Shown here: positions 36,454-51,300 of the stretch, piece after piece
Layout: the number at the start of each line of letters is the position of its first letter
Position numbering within the stretch: the first letter of the stretch is position 1
Assembly (NCBI GenBank): GCA_030340625.1
Contig: JAOPHQ010002310.1
Span: 53,501 to 117,500 of the forward strand
Source of the DNA: Merluccius polli
Lineage: Eukaryota > Chordata > Actinopteri > Gadiformes > Merlucciidae
DNA length: 64,000 bases
Direction of reading: 5' to 3'
The notes under the pieces: generated by a model
What the model was told of the DNA's origin: nothing
Databases searched by the model: none
What the model saw: only the letters and a program-made list of their open reading frames with translations
Position numbers and translations under genes: made by a program

Positions 36454-37372
36454 GTGCAGTCAGATTTCATTTAAACAATCTTTTTTTCCCCCTCCATTGT
36501 TTTTACGTTACTTTACTCGCTGCCACACAACATTTCTCTCTACTCACCGTACACCTTCAGCGTGAACTCGGTCTGCACGACGTCCATCCCGGGAGTGACA
36601 ATCTTCACCGTGTAACGGTCGCTGTAGGCCAGCGGCACGCGCACGAAGGACAGCGAGCCGTCCTCCTCCAGCGCGAGCACGTCGGCGCGCCCGTGGGCCA
36701 CCACCGGCGCGGCGTCGGAACCGAACGTCCACGTGACCAGCGGCAGCGCGCCGACGGACCACCAGACCACCGAGCCGGCGGCCCCGCCGGGCGGCACCGC
36801 CAGGGTGACGTTGCCGCCCGCCTCGGCGACCACCGGCCGGGTGGCGGTGGGGGCGCCGGAAGGCGAGACCCCCCGCTGGCCGTCCGCACCTGTCAAACGG
36901 GTTCAGCTATTAATTGAGCGCACGGCCGTTTTTTTTTAGACATTGTTAATTTTTCGCGTCCAAAAGACATTTTTCGCGTCACTCCATTAAAAAAATACAT
37001 AAAAATACATGGATTATTTATGTGTTTTTTTTTTAATGGAGTATTAATCCGTTAACACAACTTTTGTGTGTGTGTCGCGCACGTATGAAATACGAGGCGA
37101 AATTGTCGCTCCCGTATGCTTTGGGCTTTTAGTGTCCTTTATATCCCGAGGAAATTGGCCCAATTTAGACTAAACTAATTAAGATAAAAGGGATTCTGAA
37201 GGCCTCGGTTTTTGTTTTTTCATAATCCGAGAGACTACAGGGGCCCACTGTTTGAGTCATCTTTAAATTCCCATTTCATTAAATCCATCTTACCTTTCAA
37301 AGTCACCATCAAAGCCAACAAAACGACCATCGCCGTGTGTCCTCTGTGGTATGTGGCTTGTTTCAGCCACAT
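31189..37372 (-). CDS. vsig10l: V-set and immunoglobulin domain-containing 10-like membrane protein
   Basis: Twelve minus-strand exons join in phase to 688 aa: 37372-37294 (signal), 36889-36548, 36359-36084, 35266-35000, 34543-34301, 34057-33779 (five Ig-like exons), 33459-33367 with 32651-32448 (one FN3-like domain over two exons), 32213-32094 (membrane helix), 31779-31742, 31397-31347, 31263-31189 (tail). The first two Ig domains lack the B/F-strand cysteines. The next three have them (LSCRAEG/YTCRLRN, YRCRWPGG/VCHAQH, IACLSN/FTCTC). The RCRWPGGAPKP segment and the position beside etfb, as in human VSIG10L-ETFB, support the name. It is a probable type I adhesion protein of epithelia with unknown ligand. 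The tail is short and proline-rich (FVPPPPV) with SRYP-like Tyr but no ITIM. Exon 2 is strikingly GC-rich. An upstream in-frame ATG at 37,441 is less signal-like. Confidence 0.85.
31428..31715. repeat. CCCTAA-rich degenerate repeat in vsig10l intron
   Basis: Irregular AACCCTAAAA, ACCAAACCCTAA and GGAAACCCTAACCC units. Similar TTAGGG-type blocks on the opposite strand lie in vsig10l introns at about 32,285-32,430. Confidence 0.75.
33051..33255. repeat. (GGTA)n-(GGAT)n-(GATA)n compound microsatellite
   Basis: About 200 bp of tetranucleotides in a vsig10l intron switching from GGTA to GGAT to GATA. The antisense Tyr/Pro/Thr ORFs are artefacts. Confidence 0.95.
33500..33790. repeat. minisatellite of AGTCCTTACTAACCACTGTA-type units
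   Basis: About six diverged units of 45-50 bp ending in TGTACCTAGTAGC. The last one runs into the donor of the vsig10l exon ending at 33,779, whose GTAC donor is part of the unit TGTACCTAGTA. Confidence 0.75.
35397..36010 (-). mobile_element. 5'-truncated LINE (L2/CR1-like) 3' end
   Basis: Minus-strand reading from about 36,010 gives the C-terminal end of a non-LTR reverse transcriptase ORF: HITPVLKSLHWLPV, FKVLLLVYKSLNGLGP, PSRALRST and HGEAAFSCYAAQHWNKLP. The ORF stops at 35,652 and is followed by a 3' UTR with TTTATATAGCGCATTTCATA. It ends in a (GCAAG)n-type tail at 35,397-35,420. It lies in a vsig10l intron in the gene's own orientation. Confidence 0.85.
36367..36446. repeat. (CA)40 microsatellite at a vsig10l splice acceptor
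   Basis: On the gene strand this is a (TG)n tract ending six bases before the CAG of the exon starting at 36,359. It replaces the usual pyrimidine tract. Confidence 0.95.
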
Positions 37373-37617
37373 GGTGAATAACACATGAACACAAGGAGGT
37401 CCAGTGGGCCAGCGAGCAGAGAATGGAGCAGATTTGCGCATTCTAAACCGAACTGCGTCTTATTTCTTACGTCTTATTTACCAGGCCGGGGTATGAAGTC
37501 TGGACGTCCTTGGGACGGTCAGCGGTGACTGGGGAGGTTTGTTCCTGGGCTGTAAACCACACCTTCCTGACCACTACAATACCTGGTTTGTTTAGCTGCT
37601 GGGTTTACCTCATCTAG

Positions 37618-37619
<2 letters not shown>

Positions 37620-37680
<61 letters not shown>
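37620..37680. repeat. (GT)30 microsatellite upstream of vsig10l
   Basis: A nearly pure GT tract about 250 bp upstream of the vsig10l start codon. Confidence 0.95.
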
Positions 37681-37684
<4 letters not shown>

Positions 37685-38051
37685 GAGGCAGTTCTATGTG
37701 AAGAGGGTACCAAGACAGATGCAGTTGTAGCCAAATGTTCCTCAAAGCATTAAGTGCTTAAGCAAGTGTTTTTTTAACACTTAATTTATTAGCAAATTTA
37801 GATTTGATTGATTTTCTGTCGATCTACTACTTCACTAATGGTTGCAGCCCTCATCATCATCAAACAGGTCCGACCACATTCAAAATGACATCTCTTGTTG
37901 TCTGTAAATGATCTGTAAATTACCCAAGTCAGCAACAGTGAAGAAAGTTGAGGAAAAGCCTTTTGAGACGGAGAACTTCAGGTTTTCTGGTTTTAAGATG
38001 TACACATACAAATGAAAGACAAGTGGCTTGAATAAGAAAAACACCGTAGGC

Positions 38052-38425
38052 TTTATTGTCATCAGAGGGGTCTGTACAATCTGTGTGGAGTCGAGGCGCT
38101 TGTGGTAAAGACAGTTTCATGTTTAGTTGTGTACCGAGAGGCAGGACCGGGCTAACCACCCTTAGGTGTCCATTTGGGCCCATATTTACGCACGTTTATG
38201 TACAGCATGAATGCACCGTCAGCAGGTTACAGGAGAGGAGTTAGTTTGGGTTGTGCTAGAAGAACAACAGAAGAGGCTTTGAGGGGAGACACAGGAGGAG
38301 TCCAGTGGAGGAGTTGAACATCTGCAGTTCCCAGGTCGTGCTGGCAGGGGGTGCCAGCGGCCAGTGTTTCCGTCTGCAGAGCAACAGGAGCCCAGCCGTG
38401 AGACTCCCCGGACCTGTCTGGAGCC
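38052..38425 (-). other. etfb: candidate non-coding terminal exon of etfb
   Basis: On the minus strand, 22 bases after the etfb stop codon there is a strong donor, ACTACA|GTGAGT (exon edge at 40,050). At 38,425 a usable acceptor (GTTGTGTTCTCAG|GGCTCC) opens a gene-like stretch ending near AATAAA (38,052-38,057 on this strand), which is followed by T-rich sequence. Together they would make a 3' UTR intron of 1.6 kb that contains the hAT-like element. The stop-to-junction distance is short enough to avoid nonsense-mediated decay. It could instead be an unrelated ORF or a separate non-coding transcript. Confidence 0.4.
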
Positions 38426-38505
38426 CTGAGAACACAACATTACATGTTTCACCATTAATGCTAACTACTGAGAACAGCTACATTACATAATTTAGTCATC
38501 TAGCA

Positions 38506-39319
38506 CAGGGGTTCTCAAACTTTTTCAGGCTGGGCCCCCCCAAAACTGGTTCATTGCAGTCGGGGCCCCCCCCCCCCCGTGCGATCGTAACACTCCTCGG
38601 ACCTATATGGGGGTATTATTGAGACAATATTATTTGTGTGCGTATCTCAATCTGTGTACCGGTATTCACATTTGTGTGTGCGTAATAAGATTTGTCTGTC
38701 TGTATTCACATTTGTGTGTGTGTAAAAAAATCAGTGTGTCTGTATTCACATTTGTGTTTGTGATAAGATTTGTGTGTCTGTATTCACATTTGTGTGTTTG
38801 TGATAAGATTTGTGTGTCTGTATTCACATTTGTGAGAGTGTAAAAAAAATCTGTGTCTGTATTCGTTTTGCAAGTAAAGACAAATTTGCAAATGTGTACA
38901 GAGATCTGTAAGTGTACACACATCTGTGAATGTGTAAACAGATCTGTACATGCGTACTGAGATCTGTAAATGTCTGTCATCAGTTATAACTCAGGCGGGA
39001 GCTCTGATTGGCCAAAACACAAATCTTATCACAAACACAAATGTGAATACAGACACACTGATTTTTGTTATTTTTTTTCAAATGTGAATACAGACAGACA
39101 AATCATATTACGCACACACAAATTTGAATACACACAAATGTGAATACACACAAATCTTATTACACACATACAGATTGAGATAGGGGGTGGGGGGGGTGCG
39201 CACAATAGTAACACACCGTGGACCTACGGCCGACGGGTGGGGGGGGGGGGGGGGGGGGGGGGGGGCGACGGGGGGGGTGCGCGCAATAGTAACACACCGT
39301 GGACCTACGGCCGACGGGT

Positions 39320-39350
<31 letters not shown>

Positions 39351-39760
39351 CGACGGGGGGGGTGCGCGCAATAGTAACATCCCCCCCCCCGTCGGCCGGA
39401 CCTACGGCCGACGGGGGGGGGGGGGGCTGCGCGCAATAGTAACACACCGCGGACCTACGGCTGACTGGGGGGGGGGGCCCCCTGACTTTACATACCATTG
39501 AAGCAATTACAAAAACCAGACCACTTTTTTTTTCTCCATAAAATTAATCTTGGACAAGGCACCGGGGGCGCGCGCGATTGTAACACTCCGGCCGACGGGG
39601 GGGTGGTGCGCGCAATAGTAACACACCGCGGGTGTGCGCGGTGTGTTACTATTGCGCTCTCAAAAAGGAGGACAAATACCGGACAGGGCTTTGAAAAAAC
39701 GGACTCGTATTTGGCCTCCTTTTTCAACCCGCGCCCCCCCGGGAGAGTTGAGAACCACTG
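38506..39760. mobile_element. non-autonomous hAT-like element carrying nested repeats
   Basis: It begins CAGGGGTTCTCAAAC, ends GAGAGTTGAGAACCACTG, and is flanked by a perfect 8-bp duplication ATCTAGCA (38,498-38,505 and 39,761-39,768). Inside are the truncated relative of the 7,529 foldback element (38,606-39,182) and, at 39,183-39,480, tandem blocks of GCGCAATAGTAACACACCG plus GGACCTACGGCCGAC separated by long G runs. The Pro- and Gly-rich ORFs over the G runs are artefacts. The interrupted host sequence, TTTATCCAAAGCGACTTACA and onward, is itself a common fish repeat. Confidence 0.85.
38606..39182. mobile_element. truncated copy of the foldback element
   Basis: Starts TATGGGGGTATTATTGAGAC as at 7,529, followed by ATTCACATTTGTGTGTG units. 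It shares the centre GGCGGGAGCTCTGATTGGCC with the other copy, then the inverted arm up to CAGATTGAGATA, where it stops short of the terminal motif. Confidence 0.75.
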
Positions 39761-40071
39761 ATCTAGCAGATGCTTTTATCCAAAGCGACTTACAGGTGAG
39801 GCTGAGAACAACCAAAGCATACAATCAGAATTGGAACAGCTACAAAGAAAGTTGGAGTGCTGCCCAAACTTGTTTCTAAAAAAAACAACTGGACAGAGTA
39901 CAGAGCAGCTCTAGGCATCAGAAATTAAAGGTTAGTATTTTAGTTATTTACACATTGTTTTTGTATTCGTGGTGGTGAGACCACTAATGCACATCACTAA
40001 ACACGACAGACGTCTTTCTAAAGACATGTCTAGTCTGTCTGGTACTCACTGTAGTCAGGGCCCAGGGGTCC

Positions 40072-44558
<4,487 letters not shown>

Positions 44559-45311
44559 GTCTATAGACGTCGGTGTAGCAGTTAGCAAGGTTAGCTCCTC
44601 GGTCACCGCTGTAGCAGGTCGGAAATATCGGAGGGTCCGCCTCTCCCATCAGCCAATGGGAGGTCCGCAAAATAAAAAAAAAAGATCAACGGCGTTCTTC
44701 TTGCAGCCAATCACACCTGTGCGGTGCTCTGGTCATCTCGGTTGGAAACAAGGGCAGAAGAATGGTTCCGCATAATGTGGGGTAAAGTTTATACCCTCTT
44801 TGGTTCATTCACAGCCCCGAAAGGTCTGCCCTCTGGTAGTAAAAAAAATAGCTGTGGACTGACACAATTATATATTATAGAGATATAGAACGTGTGTATT
44901 TATTTTTAGAAATTTTGAATGAGATTGACGTATTATGTTCCGTCTCATTCGTTTGACATTTGGGAACTACGTGATTCAGTAAAAAAGAAAAAATGCAATA
45001 TTTTCTAATCGATGGAAGGAGCAAAATGGGACTGGGAACATGGTCATATTTATAGTCATGTATAGGACATATAATCGCTATAATAAAGAAGTGCGCCTCT
45101 AGCGCCCTCTTCCGGCGGCCTGCGTCCCCCCGTCTTCACGTCCTCCACCGCCGCCGACCCTCCTCACGTGTCCCGGCTCTCTCTCTCTCCCTTCTCTGTC
45201 TCTCTCTCTCTCGCTCTCTGTCTCACATGACCGACTGTTTGTTCCCGTGATCACGACTTCCATGATCTCCGTCCGAGGAGCCGACCAACATCACTTTCTC
45301 CTTCAACCCTG
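44559..45311. promoter_or_regulatory. divergent etfb/usf2 promoter interval
   Basis: The two start codons face away from each other across 753 bp. The usf2-proximal third (about 45,090-45,300) is GC- and CT-rich, includes CCGCCGCCGACC, and holds an E-box CACGTG at 45,165-45,170. The middle is AT-rich. No TATA box in a convincing position was seen, which fits a housekeeping pair. Whether it acts as one bidirectional promoter or two separate ones cannot be read from the sequence. Confidence 0.6.
45165..45170. promoter_or_regulatory. CACGTG E-box in etfb/usf2 promoter
   Basis: TCACGTGT 142 bp upstream of the usf2 start codon. It is the consensus target of USF proteins themselves, so autoregulation is possible but only inferred. 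Confidence 0.45.
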
Positions 45312-48300
45312 ATGGATATACAAGAACACGGTCTGGAAACCGACAGGTAAAAACTCAAACGTTAGCCACGGCGGCTAATTAACTATGCTAAGCTACGCGC
45401 TAGGCCCGCTTTGAAAAACTCAAAAAAAGACTTAATACGCGATGACTTTTCTCATGATATGGGAAATGTAAAAAAAGCAAACCCCGAGCTACAAGTATTG
45501 CAGTATTGGATGCGGGTTTAAGTATTCAACGTGAAGTTTGTTGACGGCAGAAAACGGTTGCGACATGTTATCCGGATCGCGTTATCAGCCTGCGGTCCGA
45601 CGGCACAAACAAAAAGCCAACGTGGAGATAGATATGAATGACTAAACCGACACAGTTCACGTTGACCGTTAAACACCGTTAAACTGTATTTAGTGTTCAC
45701 CTATCTAATCTGCTTATCAACTGATAACTGCTATTTGTAACCTTGCAGCAGCCAGTCAAAACAACAAGAAGAGGAGGAGGGTGTGGGGATATCTGGAGGT
45801 AATGAGTCCCAGTTCATTCATGCCATTTACAGCTTCACTCTTCACCAAGTTAATTTTGGGTGTGTATATTGTTTGTGTTGTTTGTCTTGTATGTATTGTG
45901 TGTGTGTGTTGTATGTATTGTGTGTGTGTTGGAGGTGCAGGAGGAGAGGAGCAGACGGCTGCGTTTGCCGACCACAACATCCAGTACCAGTTTCGGCCCG
46001 AAGGCTCCCAGGTAGTTGGCCATTTCATCGACATGGTTCATCCATAGAAAGACACACACATGATGATGATGATGATGATGATGATGATGCTGTTTGGTAT
46101 GTTCAGATGTCCTTGAGGAAGAGTGGTCAGTACATAATCTATTGGACGCACATCATCAAAGAGTGATATACTGTCAATAATGTCCACCTCAACTGGCTAT
46201 AATGTTGACATTTATTTTGCATCTACATTTCTACTATTATTGTCCATATAGATATATTATACATGCTATATATGATGTATTATTAGGCTTATCTTAGACT
46301 TAGACAAACACACACACACACACAGTTTTTTGCACGCAAAGTACATCTGTCCCAACATAATTGGCGCGTGTACAACAGGAGATATTAAGGATGTGTAAAT
46401 GAGATGGAAGGTTTGAGTTAATTGATGCAGCGATGAGGGTCATGTGGTCTCAGGCTAGTCCAGGATTGGCTTGTGGCCGGCGTCACATGTCAGTCATGCG
46501 GCTGGAGGGGAGGGGGGGGGGGGGATCACATGATCAGGTGGTTACAGAAGACATTAGTTTGGAGCCAAAAGCTGCTGTTGTTCTGAGGCTGTGAGATACC
46601 TGGGAGGTGATAGAGGATGGTAGCGTTAGCTGATAGGATGCCAAGAACACACCCAATGACATCGTGGCTGTATCCCAAAAGTCTCTCTCGCAATTCAACT
46701 TGCGCTCCCTGCCTACATCTCTAGATGTTTCCATTGAACTTATGTTTGCTATTGTACCCGCTATTCCCATAGTCGAATGCTTGGCAAGAAGCTCGGTTGG
46801 CTGCTGAATCATGTTGGGGAGCACGGATACATCAGTGTGTCCTATAGACGGGTTTCTGGGCAACGTCACAGCAGATATGCCTGCGCAACCAGGGGGCAGA
46901 AAGCATGGAATACATATGTATTCCATGCTTTCTGCCCCCTCCTTGCCACCTTGAGGGTTGTCTATATAGACAACCCTCAAGGTGGCAAGGATTTGTTGTG
47001 CCGTTAACTGCGCTAATTACAATAGACCGGGATAGAATATGTTTAACATACCGTGTGGTTCACTCCCTTAAAAACAGAAAGGGTGGATGATTTGCACGTA
47101 GATTTTCTTTAGGCTTTTCTATCAGATAGGTGTAGGCTATAATGTCCTATACCGGCCATACAATAGTGGGCCATATTGACATAGGCTAACCAATATCTAT
47201 TAATTTCAGGAATAATATTCTACCCATTCCATTCCCATTAGTGAGAACTATTTTCTTTCTGTAATTGGTGTAGGAGGCGTCCGATGTAAGAGACGTCACC
47301 TGCCAATCTATAACTAGAGGAGGTTTGATGTCCATATCTTATGATCTTTGTCCTTATCTTATTTTTCAAAAAATATTGGAAACTCTATAAATGCACTATA
47401 AGCCTAATATGGAGGGGGTGGATATGACCAAAATAGGGGGGAATGCACAAAACATTAACTGTGACATGATTCTGTGGTGGAAACAAATACTCTAGATGAG
47501 GTTTTATGTGAGACTTGTTTTTTTTAAAGTTACAAAGAATTACTTTTTGAATGTCTTGCAAATGTCCAACATAAGACGTAGCTTACTTATCGAGATAGCA
47601 TAAATTGCGTCAAGACAAAATGATAACTGTCAAAATGCCAAACATGTCATTGACTGTTTGAAATGATTATTGTTGATATTGTCAAAAATTTACATGGACA
47701 GGTTCAACAATGAACAACTAAACCACGAAAGCCAAGTTCATAAATTGTCACATCATTTTTCATTACTCAGTTAACTAAAGCTAGCCAAGTTCTAACATTT
47801 CTTAGATTTACAAGAGGGCAAATTCTGTCATTTATTTATGCAGTCAAATTATAGTCTTCGCATCAGTGATATTAGGATGACAAACAAACATTAGCTACGT
47901 TACATTAATATACAAAAGAAAGACAAACCAACACATTCACCTCTGGAAATAGTGTTTTTTCATTCCATTATCAGGCTTTACAAGGAAAAATGCAATACAA
48001 TGCCGTTTATACATTGATCACAATGATGTAGTCGCTAATGTGACTACAGTAGCTTATGGGAACAAACCGGTTTATTGCCCCCTGGCTGTGCGCGCATCCA
48101 ACCATGTTTGTAAATGGGAAAACCTGTCTATAGGGCTGAACAATTAATCGAAATATTATCGAAATCGCAATATGGCCAAGTGCAATATCCAAATCGCAGG
48201 AGCTGTAATTTATTTTTTGATGAGGTTTGGTTGTGTAAATGTAAATGTAGAACACCATTATAAATTAAGTACTGTAGTGCTGCAGAGATGCCTTGGCCTA

Positions 48301-51300
48301 CACATTTTCTTCTCCAGATGTAAGAAAACATTTTGTTTGGTACAGACCCTAACAACTCTCACATCATAATTTTAATAGTTTTTTTAGTGAAAATTAAAAT
48401 TGTGATCCAAAATGTATCATTCCCAATAATAATGAATCATATTGCAATCACAATATCTGTCAAATGAATTGCAAACATTTTTGTTAACGTATTATTCAGA
48501 CCTAGTATTCTAACAGAAAGTGTTTAAGCAGTTCTTTGACTACGTCGTCATACATCTACATGTCTCGCCACTGTATGGCCCCACACATACAAAAACATGA
48601 TTTGCTACGAAGTTGCGATTGTGATTGGTCAGACTCAGGTCATCAATGGTCGACGTCACCTTTAATGATGCTGAAGCAGCTCAGCTGTCCCAATCGGTCC
48701 AAATTCCAGATTACTCCTTTATCGTGATACTGCTGGTGCTCAAGGGATGAAGGGAAAGGTTTTGGCATTCAGCCCTAGTATAAATATCCATCTGTCTGCC
48801 TCCCTGGTCAGGTGACATATCGCGTTGTCGCAGTCACGGACCCACAGCTGGAGACGAGAGACAGCACGGCGGTGAGCGTCGTTTCAACGGCAACCTTCAC
48901 CGGGGCTCCCCAGGTCTCTCTCTCTCTCTCTCTGTCTCTGTCTGTCTGTCTGTCTGTCTGTCGGTGTTGTTGCTTCTTTATATCTTCTGTCTCTCTCCTC
49001 TCCAGAACTCCTTCAGTGATGTCATCAGTCCAATTGGGGGGGAGGCGCGCTTCACGTATTTTCCCGCTGCGGCGGTGAGTGATGGGGGCGTGTCCGTCCA
49101 CACGACCTCCGACCCCTCGTTGGCGCCTGCCGGAGGTATAGTCCCTCGCTCTCTAATCTGAGTTCAGTGTGTACTATATGTATCTCGCCCCCCTCTCTCT
49201 CCAACATGTACTGGAATTCTCTCGCCCCCATCTCTCTTGAATCTAACTCTGTCTCTCTGCCCCCTCTCTTCTCTAATTGTATGTCTCTCGGCCCCCTCTC
49301 TCTAATCTAACTCAATGTCTCTTGCCCCTTTCTCTCCAGGTCAGTTCTATGTGATGATGAGTCCGTCTGATGTTATCCCCACCGCCACCAGAAACCTAAC
49401 GCCTCACGCATACTCCCCGTGAGTACTACTATAGTACTACTACTAGTAATACTACGGCAGTAGTACTAGTATTAGTACTACCGCCTATATTCCCCTTACT
49501 GTAGTACTGTAGTAATAATACTACTACCACCCACATTTTCTCCCTGTGAGTACTACAATACGACGACTACTATACTACTATGGCTCCAGGAGAACTTCTC
49601 TATCTTTAGGACCCTGGGGTGAAGAAGCCGGTAGTGATTAATAAGTAATACCTCAGCCCTGTAGTTCTCCTGCTCCTCCTCCTATTCATCATCTCGCTAG
49701 CGTCACATGATGCCAATCACCACAGCTAACCAAGCAGCCAATGAGATCCCTCGAGACATAAGGTCTAGATTATTATGGTATGTCTGAAGCCTGGTGGAGT
49801 TTTGTAATGTTCCTGAAGCCTCAGTGTTGAGGGAAAGTAAAAGAACGGTCTTTTGTTTGTCCCTCCAAAATGAGCAAATTACATTTTCCACAATTAAATT
49901 AGTGCTGAGCTAATAAAAATGCTGCTTTCCCCATTTAGTGCACTGGCGGTGTTTCTGGTGTTAGCGTAGCATTGTTGCCGTGACTCACCATCAGTCAGCA
50001 GACCCTTTAGCTTCTCCCAGTCTCAGCGTCTTCTGTTTGTTCACACTACGTCACCATGCGACTCATCCCGAACATCTGATACATAGACTAACATAAGCCG
50101 AGCAAGTGTCTTCAAGAAAGACGCTGTTTTGACAGATATTGCGATTGCGATATGATTCACTATTGGTGGCTGGGAATGATGATTTTTGCATCACAATTTT
50201 CATTTTTCACTGAAAAGAATATTAAAATAATGATGTGACATTTGTTGCGGTCTGCACCAAGGTTATCGTTAACGAAAACGAACAAAATAACGAAAGTTAA
50301 AATTGAAAAAACAATTTCGTTAACTGAACTAAATAAAAACGAAAATTAAAAGAAAAAAACAATAACTAACTGAAACTGTATTGCGTGTTTAGAAAACGAA
50401 CTAAAACAAACTGAAATTATAGATATAATTCCCTTTGTTTTCATCTCTGTCAATTTAATTATAAGCCTCAATTGGTTGGATTCATATGATCGATTTAATC
50501 CGCTCTGGCAGTTTTACGCCAGCTGGCAGCAGCAGCACCTTACTGCACCTCACGGTCCGTGACGTCACCTGGCAGCACCATGGCGGTCACAGCAAAAGCT
50601 GGGAGAAAGCGGCAAAGTCCCGTATGGGACTTTCTTGAATGTGACGACGAGAAAGACAAAACCATGTCTTGTAGTGGAAACAGACTGTGATGTTATATGT
50701 GGCTTGCTTCTCAAGGGGAAAAACCCACGAATCTCAAAGTCCATTTAAGAATCTCGCACAAGGCGGCTAATGTCGAGTACCAAAACAAGCTAGCCTCTGT
50801 GAGTCCGCCGCGCCCCCCCCCCCCCCCCCCCCCCCAAAAGAGATTCATTAAAGGAATAGTTCACTCAAGAATAAAAAGTCAGTCATTATTAACTCACCCT
50901 CATTTTTTAAACGTATCTTTTGTTGAATTTTATTATACAATACTCACTTTGACCTTTTTGAATCCTGCACCTGTCAAATAACCCAAAGTATGAAAAAACT
51001 ATAACTAATACTAAAACTAATAAAAACTAAACTAAAACTAAGCATTTTTGAAAATATAAAAACTAATAAAAACTAGCAAACCCACACTAAAAACTAATTA
51101 AAACTAACTGAATATGAGGGGAAAAAGTCAAAACGAAATAAAACTAAACTAAAATGAAAAATCCAAAACTATTATGACCTTGGTCTTCTGCACCAAACAA
51201 ACATGTTTTCTTACAAAATGTGTAGGCCAGAGCGTCTCTGCAGCATTACAGCATTTATAATGCTATTATACATTTACACATTTTACACTTATCAAAACAT

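Noticed and set aside
36544..36917. Arg/Ala-rich ORFs in other frames of vsig10l exon 2
   Set aside because: By-products of extreme GC content; the Ig reading frame is the one with matching splice phases.
39108..39501. Proline-rich and glycine-rich ORFs on both strands
   Set aside because: They translate the G/C runs of the hAT-like element; both strands open, no domain.
46534..46980. 148-codon minus-strand ORF
   Set aside because: It runs through both perfect palindromes, lies in a usf2 intron, and shows no recognisable domain or splice partners.
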